NCBI RefSeq assembly: GCF_003259845.1
Contig: NZ_QLMJ01000033.1
Span: 8,194 to 46,630, forward strand
Length of the DNA: 38,437 nt
Source: Actinoplanes lutulentus
Lineage (GTDB): Bacteria > Actinomycetota > Actinomycetes > Mycobacteriales > Micromonosporaceae
Reading direction: 5' to 3'
Shown: in pieces, positions 8,147 to 15,106 of the stretch
Layout: each line of letters opens with the position of its first letter
Numbering within the stretch: the first letter of the stretch is position 1
Notes under the pieces: generated by a model
The model's database searches: none
Told to the model about the DNA's origin: nothing
Seen by the model: the letters and a program-made list of their open reading frames with translations, nothing else
Made by a program: the position numbers and the translations under genes

Positions 8147-8724
8147 CGCGGATCGGCTACGGACGGGTCTCCACCCGTGACCAGAACCCCAACGCCCAAC
8201 ACGACGCCCTCGCCGCCGCCGGATGTGAACAGATCTTCATCGACAAGGCTTCCGGCAAGCTCGCCCGCCGGCCGGAGCTCGACAAGGCGCTTCTGGTCGC
8301 GCACCGACCGAGCGACCAGTTCGTGGTCACCAAGCTCGACCGGTTCGGCCGGTTCCTGGAACACCTCATCGACCTGTCGGCCCAACTGCAGGAGCGCAGC
8401 GTTGACCTCGTCGCGCTCGACCAGGGCATCGACACCTCCACCGCGGTCGGGCGGATGTTTTCCAGATCCCTCGGCGCCATCGCCGAGTTCGAGCACGCCC
8501 TGATGTCCGAGCGCACCCTCGACGGCCTGGCCGCCGCCCGTGCCCGCGGTCGCACTGGTGGGCAGAAGCCCAAGCTCACCGCCCGCCAGGCGAAGATCGC
8601 CCGGGAGATGTACGAAGAGGTCGGACCCGACGGGCGTCACATGCACACCGCCGAACAGATCGCCGCCGAGTTCGGCGTCACCCGGCCCACGATCTACCGT
8701 CACCTCGGCAGGCTCACCGACTGA
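8137..8724 (+). CDS. tniR: TniR-like serine resolvase
   Basis: Serine recombinase of about 195 aa, the length usual for resolvases. The catalytic Ser lies in RIGYGRVSTRDQN. The conserved arginines are in VVTKLDRFGR and MSERTLDGLAAARARGRTGGQKP. A C-terminal helix-turn-helix (TAEQIAAEFGVTRPTIYRHL) ends the protein. It cuts and rejoins DNA at res sites, resolving cointegrates in Tn402/Tn5053 elements. No ATG, GTG or TTG precedes residue R of RIGYG in frame; the first standard start (GTG 8323) would lose the active-site Ser. ATT at 8137 or ATC at 8140 is the likely initiator, with GAGGG at about 8123-8127 upstream. Alternatively the start codon was lost by mutation. A transposon terminus sits 83 bp upstream, the preferred insertion zone of Tn402-like res hunters. 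Confidence 0.85.
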   Translation: MIATRIGYGRVSTRDQNPNAQHDALAAAGCEQIFIDKASGKLARRPELDKALLVAHRPSDQFVVTKLDRFGRFLEHLIDLSAQLQERSVDLVALDQGIDTSTAVGRMFSRSLGAIAEFEHALMSERTLDGLAAARARGRTGGQKPKLTARQAKIAREMYEEVGPDGRHMHTAEQIAAEFGVTRPTIYRHLGRLTD

Positions 8725-8904
8725 ACTCGTCGGATCTCATCGCCACTCGTCGCGTGATGGCCTCTCCACTATCACTGTGACCTGCGGGCTTCCACGGTGA
8801 CATCGGTACTCGTCGCCACTGAGTAAATCTCCCCTTAGGTCGTCGCAAGCTCACTCTCGACCGGCCGGTCAGCCCGATTGAGTTTCGACCTGAGGGAGAG
8901 CGCG

Positions 8905-9033
8905 ATGAGCGCCACCGACAATTCCAAGCCCCGCCTGAGGGTGAAGATCCTGCTGGCCGCCGTGAGTGGTGTCGTGGCCGGTGCGGTTAAAGCCGGCGTC
9001 CAGTGGGTGATCGACAACTTCACCGACAACTAG
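8905..9033 (+). CDS. 42-aa small protein with one hydrophobic helix
   Basis: ATG at 8905 follows GAGGGAGAGCGCG, a strong ribosome site. The peptide has a basic N-terminal part (KPRLRVK), a hydrophobic helix (ILLAAVSGVVAGAVKAGVQWVI) and ends DNFTDN. It may be a single-span membrane peptide. After its TAG the same frame stays open for another 122 codons without a good start. No family is recognised. Confidence 0.5.
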   Translation: MSATDNSKPRLRVKILLAAVSGVVAGAVKAGVQWVIDNFTDN

Positions 9034-9460
9034 CGGTTCGCCACGGGCGGCGTTCGGGCTCGTATTGAGTCCGGCCGCCACCATCGTGTCGATCGCTGCA
9101 GGGAATCCGGTATTTCCTGCGACAACCTTAATCCGGCCAAAGCGGGATGCCCGGGGCTGGCTGTCGCTGGTCCCCACAGCCGACCGGCGTGCCAGGCGCG
9201 GGACTGGCGTACGGTTCGGCGGAGCCGGGCCTGGATCGTGGCGGCCCGGGTGGACCAGCGGGTGAGCTGCCCGCAGTGCGGAGCCGAGTGGGCGGCTGGT
9301 TTGGATCGGCCGCTATCGGCGATGTTATGTACCCCGCGGTACCGCACGAAAGCCTCCTTGGTGGGAAGACTCGGCGCAATGTTAGCGGATTGTGCGTGAT
9401 AGCGAGGATTTGCCACGATTCAAGGTTCGCGTGAGTCGCGGCCGGCACGCCTCCTGCAAT
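9034..9460. other. Intergenic stretch with an open frame and a CPQC motif
   Basis: No gene can be supported. The plus frame that follows the TAG of the 42-aa ORF is open to 9399. It includes ARDWRTVRRSRAWIVAARV and SCPQCGAEW, a zinc-ribbon-like fragment, with a possible GTG at 9238. Third-position GC preference is weak, so a decayed gene is more likely than an active one. Confidence 0.3.
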
Positions 9461-9493
9461 CGGGGGCGGGACGCCCCTGACGTCCCGCCCCCG
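9461..9493 (-). terminator. GC-rich hairpin terminator
   Basis: Arms CGGGGGCGGGACG and CGTCCCGCCCCCG (13 bp, perfect) flank a 7-base loop. The hairpin lies six bases beyond the stop of the last PadR-like gene of the minus-strand operon. Confidence 0.7.
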
Positions 9494-9498
9494 TGGCT

Positions 9499-9777
9499 CT
9501 ACAGGTCATGCCAGCCCAGCGCGTCGATCGCTGTGCTGGTCAGCTCGTATACCCTGCGTGGGGGCCGATTCGCGGCGGCCGCGGCTTCCATTGTCTCGTT
9601 CTCACACGTCACCCACCCGGCTTCCCGCCACCGGCGCAGCGTCGAATACACCACCGCCTGGTGCATCCCGGTCTGCTTGATGATCGCCAGTCCCCAGGTG
9701 TGACCGTCCCGGATGGCCTCGGCGACCATCCGGGCGCTGCCAGTGATCCGGATCTTGGATGGTGCTGGACCGCTCAT
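9499..9777 (-). CDS. PadR-like winged-helix regulator 2
   Basis: 92 aa. The start ATG at 9777 overlaps the stop of the preceding regulator (ATGA), which indicates translational coupling. A longer frame upstream is a shadow of that gene. The core (MVAEAIRDGHTWGLAIIKQTGMHQAVVYSTLRRWREAGWVTCENE, then PPRRVYELTSTAIDAL) fits the PadR-type winged helix: helix, recognition helix with VYSTLRRW, and beta wing. It is about 40% alike by eye to the neighbouring regulator, so the pair arose by tandem duplication. Such proteins bind operators of transport or envelope genes, and the two could form a heterodimer. The likely target is the glycosyltransferase operon itself; that is inference. Confidence 0.75.
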   Translation of the reverse strand: MSGPAPSKIRITGSARMVAEAIRDGHTWGLAIIKQTGMHQAVVYSTLRRWREAGWVTCENETMEAAAAANRPPRRVYELTSTAIDALGWHDL

Positions 9778-10091
9778 CGCCAGACCGTCTCGTGCGACGT
9801 CCGGGGCCGCGGAACGCGCAGGCCGAAGCCGAGCGCGTCGACAGCCTTGCAGGTCAGGGCATATAGGGTGCGCTGCGGCCGGCCGTGCCGGGCGGCGACG
9901 TGGGCGGGTTCCTGCTCCCACGTCACCCAGCCGGACTGCCGCATGCGGGCGAGCATCGGGTACACGACCTGAGTAGAGACGCCGGTGTGTTCCGTGATGC
10001 CGGTACCCCAGTTGTGGCCGTCCCGGATCGCAGCGGCGACCGCCCGCATCTGCATCGTGACCTGTTGGACGCCGACCGTGGTGCCAGTCAT
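9774..10091 (-). CDS. PadR-like winged-helix regulator 1
   Basis: 105 aa. The ATG at 10091 overlaps the stop of the glycosyltransferase gene at 10088 (ATGA), so translation is probably coupled. The motif runs AVAAAIRDGHNWGTGITEHTGVSTQVVYPMLARMRQSGWVTWEQE, then GRPQRTLYALTCKAVDAL, matching the winged-helix core of PadR-like repressors without the longer C-terminal dimerisation helices. It is the paralogue of the regulator at 9499-9777. Position in the operon suggests autoregulation of exopolysaccharide synthesis. Confidence 0.75.
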   Translation of the reverse strand: MTGTTVGVQQVTMQMRAVAAAIRDGHNWGTGITEHTGVSTQVVYPMLARMRQSGWVTWEQEPAHVAARHGRPQRTLYALTCKAVDALGFGLRVPRPRTSHETVWR

Positions 10092-11698
10092 CGCCGGGCC
10101 GCCTCGCGTTGCCCCGGGCCGACCCGGCGGGTCTGGGTGTCGTCGGTGTGATGCCGCCCGTGCTGGGCGGGGATCAGCGGCCAAGCCGGCGGCGGACTGG
10201 GCTGTGGCGGAGGGCCGACGCGCCGGCGCATGTCACGGACGTCCATGATCCGGGTGCTGGCCTGGTCCGGGGGCAGCCAGTGCTCCGGCCGGTTCTTCGG
10301 CGCCTCGTCGTCCGGCCGGGTCTGCCAGCCCATGTTCAGGCACGTGAAGATCGAGTACCAGCGGTTGGCGCGCAGGACAGTCGCCGACCACAGTACGGCG
10401 AGCGGCGCCAGGGCGAACGTTCCGAGCTGGTAGGCCAGGGACTGGTCGGAACGCCGGATGCAGAACGAGCGCAGCATGATTGACGAGCCAATGCAGACCT
10501 GCACGATCACCGACCACGTCAGGATCTTGAGGTACGCCGACGCCGGGCGGTCGGTGACGAGCGGGTCGACAACCATGACGGTCAGCAGGGCGACGGTGTT
10601 GATGCCGAACCCGGACCAGCGGATCAGGTGCCACCAGTAGGAGAACCGGTTGGTGGGCAGGTACTTCATGCGCCACCAGGAACGGATGAACGAGCCACGG
10701 CCCCAGCGGGTCTGCTGCTTCCAATGCCCCTTGAACCGATGGGGCATGGTCGTGAACACCAGGCTGGTGGGCTGCTGAACGGTACGTCCGCGGATCTGGC
10801 CGTACAGGGTGAGCAACGAGTCGTCACTGATCTTCATTTCGCGGCCGAAGAACTTCTCGTTGAGGTACGAATCGAGGTTGTCCAGGACCACCGCGGCCCG
10901 GTAGAACGCGGACGCACCGGAGTTCACCAGCACCGCGCCTGCCACCGACATCGCTGAGCGGTCGGTCAGCTGCAGCGACACCATGGTCAGGTCCATGATG
11001 CGGGCCAGGGTCGAGTCACGGGTGTTTTCGGTCAGGATCACCGAGGTCACCGTCATCACCTCAGGATCGGCGAGCGGCTTTAACCCCTCCCGTAGGCACT
11101 GGGCGTCAGGGCGGGCATCGGAGTCGACCGTCCACACGACATCGATCTGGTGCTCATCGACTGTCTCGCGCAGCGCGGTGGCCTGCGCCGAGCGCTTGCC
11201 GCCGTTGTCCTGCCGCTGCCACCGGCCGATCACCCCGGCCTCGCGGCACGCCTGCATGAACCACGGGAGCAGCGCGTCGTAAGAGCCCTGCTCAGAGCCG
11301 TCATCCACCACATAGATCATGTAAGGGCGGCGGGCCTGCGCGAGGATCGCCGCCACCGTCGACTGCAGCGCCTCCGGCGACTCGTTGAAGTTCGGCACCG
11401 GCACGAGCACGCGCAGCTCGTCGAGTTGACGCTGCTGGCGATCCGTGACGGTGGCCGGCCTGTCGCTGAAGAACATCAGCGCCTGCCACACGAACAGGGC
11501 GAAAGTCACCGCGTAGGCGACGGCTAGGCCGTTGGTTTCCCCGTCACGGCTGGCCCAGCCGAGCAGGGACACGCTGTGAGAGAGCGCCCAAACGGCGATC
11601 AGCGCGAGCAGCGGAACGGCGGCGAGCACGACTCGCCGCCGAACCAGCTGGGCGGAGGCGAACGTCACCGCGACGACACTTCCCGGCGCCGACGCCAT
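10088..11698 (-). CDS. Processive family 2 glycosyltransferase, hyaluronan/cellulose-synthase-like
   Basis: 536-aa integral membrane enzyme. Two N-terminal helices (about 22-42 and 58-78) precede the GT-A domain. Motifs in order are VVDDGS (131-135), VDSDA (DXD, 191-195), SGASAFYR (260-267), SDDSLLTLY (291-299, catalytic Asp region) and QQTRWGRGS (328-336, the QxxRW acceptor motif). Four or so C-terminal helices follow, then a Pro-rich cytoplasmic tail. This set is characteristic of class I hyaluronan synthase, chitin synthase (NodC) and bacterial cellulose synthase. The polymer cannot be deduced. The ATG at 11698 lies inside the upstream 58-aa ORF, and the stop overlaps the PadR-like gene, so four genes form a tight unit. 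A capsule or surface-polysaccharide role is likely. Confidence 0.9.
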   Translation of the reverse strand: MASAPGSVVAVTFASAQLVRRRVVLAAVPLLALIAVWALSHSVSLLGWASRDGETNGLAVAYAVTFALFVWQALMFFSDRPATVTDRQQRQLDELRVLVPVPNFNESPEALQSTVAAILAQARRPYMIYVVDDGSEQGSYDALLPWFMQACREAGVIGRWQRQDNGGKRSAQATALRETVDEHQIDVVWTVDSDARPDAQCLREGLKPLADPEVMTVTSVILTENTRDSTLARIMDLTMVSLQLTDRSAMSVAGAVLVNSGASAFYRAAVVLDNLDSYLNEKFFGREMKISDDSLLTLYGQIRGRTVQQPTSLVFTTMPHRFKGHWKQQTRWGRGSFIRSWWRMKYLPTNRFSYWWHLIRWSGFGINTVALLTVMVVDPLVTDRPASAYLKILTWSVIVQVCIGSSIMLRSFCIRRSDQSLAYQLGTFALAPLAVLWSATVLRANRWYSIFTCLNMGWQTRPDDEAPKNRPEHWLPPDQASTRIMDVRDMRRRVGPPPQPSPPPAWPLIPAQHGRHHTDDTQTRRVGPGQREAARR

Positions 11699-11841
11699 CC
11701 GATTCGGACGGCGACCGCGGCGGTGGTCACCAAAACGATGCCGATCGCCAGCGCGACCAAACCGGCCTGCGCGAGCCCGATGGCCGATGCGCCTGTGATG
11801 GCGAGGGAGCCACGGCCGGGAATGCTTCCGTAGGGGCCCAT
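11665..11841 (-). CDS. 58-aa single-span membrane protein
   Basis: ATG at 11841 follows GGGAGACGAGACAACTT. The product has a short polar head (MGPYGSIPGRGS), one long hydrophobic helix (AIGLAQAGLVALAIGIVLVTTAAVAV) and an Arg-rich tail (RIGWRRRREVSSR), so the C-terminus should face the cytoplasm. It overlaps the start of the glycosyltransferase by 34 bases, which suggests coupled translation and a partner role such as assembly or regulation of the synthase. It is too short for confident family assignment. Confidence 0.6.
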   Translation of the reverse strand: MGPYGSIPGRGSLAITGASAIGLAQAGLVALAIGIVLVTTAAVAVRIGWRRRREVSSR

Positions 11842-12329
11842 AAGTTGTCTCGTCTCCCGTTCTACTTGGACCCGCTAGAAGGTATTGGGATTTTTCGGTC
11901 TCCGGTATCGCTCGGCAGGGGTCAACCGGTCGTCGTCGGCGCCTGACCGCAACGCGCGGTTACCTCGGCCCCGGCAAGGCCGCACCGGACGGCGAACGGG
12001 GTGTTGTTCGTGGTGAGCGAGCCGCGACGGCGTCGCCCGGGACGCTTCACGAATGCGCTAAAACCGTTAGCGCAGATCTGAAATTCAGATCTGACACGCG
12101 GGTCCGTTGCGCGGATCTACCCGATCGAGGTGCTGTTCGGCTCCCAACATGAACGACCTTGGAGGTCCGATGACCAGTACACCCTCACCCAGGCCACCCG
12201 CCTGAGCGGCGCCCTGTGCGTACAGCGCGGCATCCCGATGCTGCAGACCTACGCGCCAGCCCAATGATCGCCAAGCAGGGGCACATCGGACGTCCATGAT
12301 CCAGAGGCCGAGTCCGGGTATCAGCGCAC
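11842..12329. other. Intergenic region upstream of the glycosyltransferase operon
   Basis: The first about 100 bases upstream of 11841 probably hold the operon promoter; a TTGACC on the minus strand (about 11915-11920) has no well-spaced -10 box. Beyond about 12085 the minus strand carries unrecognisable decayed sequence downstream of the P-loop pseudogene. A plus-strand open stretch at about 12112-12267 has no start and no known motif. Confidence 0.35.
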
Positions 12330-13067
12330 GCCGGTGACCGCATGGGTCAAGCAGACCGCCGACCGCCTCGTTGAGCCACACGATCGGGTGCGCGCTGATC
12401 TGCTGCAGGTCGGCCAGGGCGGCCTGCGGCCGGGTCGGATTGTACGGATGCCACACCGCCACCGGCCCGGCTGCCGCCGATCAAGGTAGCGGGCCAGTTC
12501 CCAGCCCGCACGGGTCTTGCCTGTCGACGACCCGCCCACCAGTGTGACCTGCCGGGACCGGCTATCGGCGAGCATCGCGTCGACTACCTCCCGTAACTGC
12601 ACGTCGTGGGTTCGCACCACATAGCCGGGAAGCACGTCTACCGGGGCGTCTCCGAGGACCTTGATCGCCGGATGCACCTCCAGCGCGAGGGGATCACACT
12701 CGCCGACCGGCTGGCCCATCCGGTGTAGGCCCCGACTGGGCCCACCGGTGCCGGCGCGTCTGTCCTGTCGTTCTTCTTGCGCACGTCGGTGAAGGTTGAG
12801 CCACCACTTGAGCGGCCGTTCCTGGTAGTCCTCAGCGTTGATCGCACGCGGCTGCAGATAGTCGACCAGGAACCGGACGACCTCAGGATCATCAGGTACG
12901 GCCTTGCCGCCGAACCAATCGCTGAGCCGCTGACCATTGATCGTCAGACCCGATTGGCTGGCGGCCTACCTGAACAGCACCGTGTAGGAGACCACCTCGG
13001 TGGCCTTGCGCAGCTGCCCGAGCGCGGCGAAGAAGGCATCGGCAGCCGACCCCGAAGTGTCGGTCAT
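12330..13067 (-). pseudogene. Broken HTH-P-loop ATPase gene
   Basis: ATG at 13067 begins MTDTSGSAADAFFAALGQLRKATEVVSYTVLF, followed by an in-frame TAG at 12966-12968 where Gln is expected. It continues GLTINGQRLSDWFGGKAVPDD (HTH-like, the common SLSDWLSGK pattern), a linker WWLNLHRRAQEERQDRRAG, and a P-loop LVGGSSTGKTRAGWELARYL. A frameshift near 12465 moves the frame to VWHPYNPTRPQAALADLQ and IVWLNEAVGGLLDP, after which homology fades. This order (small HTH, linker, P-loop with GGSSTGKTRA, WHP.DPTRP, VVWLNEAQ) is that of a large actinobacterial family of unknown function, usually encoding much longer proteins. A stop, a frameshift and a lost C-terminus show it is dead. Confidence 0.75.
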
Positions 13068-13237
13068 CGCCTGCTACCTGTCCGGTCCGGCCATCCGGAC
13101 CCCGATCGAACCGGACAGTTGGTCACCGACAGCCAGTTGGACATTGACCGAAGGTATCCGTCACAGGCTCGGCGGACATCCACCGGACACCCGAAAACGG
13201 AAGGACACCACCCGCCCAGCCGGCGAAGGAGTCCTCA

Positions 13238-13438
13238 ATGTTCACCGCGCTCGCACTGATCCACGACGGAGCCCTCGCTACAGGTATCGGCTCCGTGGTC
13301 TACTCCGTCACGGTAGCCACCGCCGCTTTCACCGCCCTCCTCGCCCCCAGCGAACCGCGACGCCGCGACCCCGCGACCGTCCTGAGGATTCTTCTCCGCA
13401 GCCGCCGGGCCAGCGAAGATCAGCTCGACAGCCGGTGA
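13238..13438 (+). CDS. 66-aa small membrane protein
   Basis: ATG at 13238 is preceded by GAAGGAG at ideal distance. The product starts MFTALALIHDGALATG, has a hydrophobic segment (IGSVVYSVTVATAAFTALLAP) and a basic tail (RRRDPATVLRILLRSRRASEDQLDSR). A membrane peptide with cytoplasmic C-terminus is likely. It ends exactly where the third transposon terminus begins (13435), so it could be cargo of that element. No family is recognised. Confidence 0.6.
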   Translation: MFTALALIHDGALATGIGSVVYSVTVATAAFTALLAPSEPRRRDPATVLRILLRSRRASEDQLDSR

Positions 13439-13481
13439 AGAGGACTCCGGACATCCGTGCACACGACTTCGGAAATCAACA
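13435..13481. repeat. Third Tn402-type terminus, same orientation
   Basis: On the minus strand the outer end (13481 to 13457) reads TGTTGATTT, CCGAAGTC, GTGTGCAC. A subterminal copy (GTGAAGAGGACTCCGGAC) lies at 13435-13455. The 47-bp block is nearly the same as 8008-8054. It abuts a resolvase gene fragment directly. Confidence 0.7.
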
Positions 13482-13700
13482 TCACCGACCTGTCCGCTCA
13501 ACTACAGGAGCCTGGCGTCGACCTGGTCGTGCTCGACCAGGGCATCGACACCTCCACTGCGATCGGGCGGATGTTCTTGAGATCCTTGGTGGGATCGCCG
13601 AGTTCGAGGGCGCCCTGACGTCCGAGCGCACCCTCGACGGCCTGGCCGCCGCCCGAGCCCGCGGTCGCACCGGTGGGCAGAAGCCCTATAGGAGTTCGGG
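13482..13700 (+). pseudogene. Resolvase fragment (tniR-like)
   Basis: An internal piece of a serine resolvase begins directly after the transposon terminus with TDLSAQLQEPGVDLVVLDQGIDTSTAIGRMF. It shifts frame near 13578 and resumes GIAEFEGALTSERTLDGLAAARARGRTGGQKP. The fragment aligns with residues from HLIDLSAQLQE to GGQKP of the resolvase at 8137-8724. The N-terminal half with the catalytic Ser and the C-terminal HTH are both missing. It shows insertion of a Tn402-like end into a resolvase gene, followed by decay. Confidence 0.8.
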
Positions 13701-13855
13701 GCAGCTGCAGGGTGTCCAGGCGAGCCGGTCCTGGGACACCAGCGGAGAACCCGACGACGAGCCTCCACCATGCGGGTGTCCGCGATCAGCAAGCAACCGG
13801 GTGATCGCAGCGTCCGTATCGAAGCCGAAGCTATCATGGCGTTATGTCCATATTT

Positions 13856-14533
13856 CTACCCTGTCACCAGCCGAATCGTCTGCGAGTATTTCTTCGCGTC
13901 TTCGCCGATTGCACCCGTCGTCCACGCCGCCCGGTACATCTCCCACCAACCCGTCAGCGACGAAACAATGACCTGGTTCAGGTCCACACGGGACTGCATA
14001 TCCTCCTGCGTCATCATCCGCGCTGACATGACCGGATCCGCCTTGATGATCGACGACACCATGCCCACCCACAGCATGTGCGGCGACGTTGTCGGCTGCG
14101 GGCTTTCCCCCAGAGCATCGAGGAAGAAGAAACGCCCGGTCTTCCCGAAGCGTTCGAGAGCTGTGAGCACCTGCGTCAGCACCGGGTCGGCCTCGACCGC
14201 CTTCAAAAGGGTTTCGAGGTGGCCCGGCGCCGTACTGCGGTTCACGTCCAACACCGCCCGTGCCCTGCGGTCGGCCTCCACAATGCTGTGCCCTAGCCGC
14301 AGCATCACCGGCTTCGGCGGCCACGGTTCGTGCCGGGCGATGCACGAGATGCCGATTGTCAGCTTCAGCAGCTTCTCGGCGCCCAAGGCCAACAGTGACA
14401 TCGATGCCACCGCATCGTGATAGTCCCGGCGGATCTTTGAGGTAATAGCCAGGCCGTGGGAGAAGAGGCGGGAGGCGTCGTTTGCCTCGTTGTCGAGCGT
14501 GATGTTCCACAGCGGAGTGCCGGGTGTCAGCAT
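13856..14533 (-). CDS. Hypothetical helical protein
   Basis: 225 aa, mostly alpha-helical. The N-terminal part (LFSHGLAITSKIRRDYHDAVASMSLLALGAEKLLKLTIGI, then LGHSIVEADRRARAVLDV) recalls HEPN-like four-helix proteins, where a helix with L.LGAEKLLK precedes a hydrophobic repeat; the catalytic R-x4-6-H motif is not clearly present. The C-terminal half contains MLWVGMVSSIIKADPVMSARMMTQEDMQSRVDL and SSLTGWWEMYRAAW. The opposing plus-strand open frames are shadows. The start ATG at 14533 leads directly into a smooth reading frame. Its position between two resolvase/transposon scars and the envelope gene pair gives no functional hint. Confidence 0.65.
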   Translation of the reverse strand: MLTPGTPLWNITLDNEANDASRLFSHGLAITSKIRRDYHDAVASMSLLALGAEKLLKLTIGISCIARHEPWPPKPVMLRLGHSIVEADRRARAVLDVNRSTAPGHLETLLKAVEADPVLTQVLTALERFGKTGRFFFLDALGESPQPTTSPHMLWVGMVSSIIKADPVMSARMMTQEDMQSRVDLNQVIVSSLTGWWEMYRAAWTTGAIGEDAKKYSQTIRLVTG

Positions 14534-15106
14534 GATCTGAGCGTAGATAGTCGGTTCGTAGCCCTGCTTCGGTAGCCAGCCTCGCTAGTGCGGCGCCAGG
14601 CGTTCTGTGTATGGCCCTAAGAAGATGCCGCTGCCCAACCTTCGCTCCGTGCTGGCATGTCGGGTAGCCAGGCCGTCGGCGTCGTCGCCCCCACCCGAGC
14701 CGGTCAGACGGCTGACCGTCGGCTAGCAGGTCACCATTAGCGTCTACGCCGATCTGCCTTCGACGCGCTCAAATTGGCGACCTCGCACCACGAGAATCAA
14801 GGCGCAACAGAGGGTCCCGACCAAAGAACCGGCGGGGAACCCAATAGCCCGCCAACCGAACCGCCGAGCATGAAACGAGCAGAAACAGCACACGGACAAC
14901 CGGTCTGGCGCACGAAACCCCAGGTAGAAGGCTTCCATAGCAGGGAGGTATCGCGTTCTAGGAAACCAATGATCGGCTGCTGCTTAGGCGGAACAGCATC
15001 CTGGAGGTGTCGATTGGGGCCATGCCGCCTTGCGATGGCGCCTCGTTGCGACATGAGGGTTACCTCGGATTTGTGCTCGCCGAGGGCGTCTTCTCGAGGC
15101 GGCGGG
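14534..15106. other. Gene-poor spacer with a possible integrase remnant
   Basis: No gene is well supported. On the plus strand VTISVYADL (about 14731-14757), followed in another frame by FDALKLATSHH, looks like the decayed C-terminal end of a tyrosine recombinase. A 64-aa minus frame (14744-14938) has one hydrophobic segment but no ribosome site that stands out. Confidence 0.3.

Noticed and set aside
12112..12267. Plus-strand open stretch RIYPIEVLFG...QTYAPAQ
   Set aside because: No start codon, no ribosome site and no recognisable motif; probably decayed sequence.
14540..14760. tRNA or attachment site for the conjugative element
   Set aside because: No cloverleaf could be formed and no direct repeat with another part of the window was noticed.
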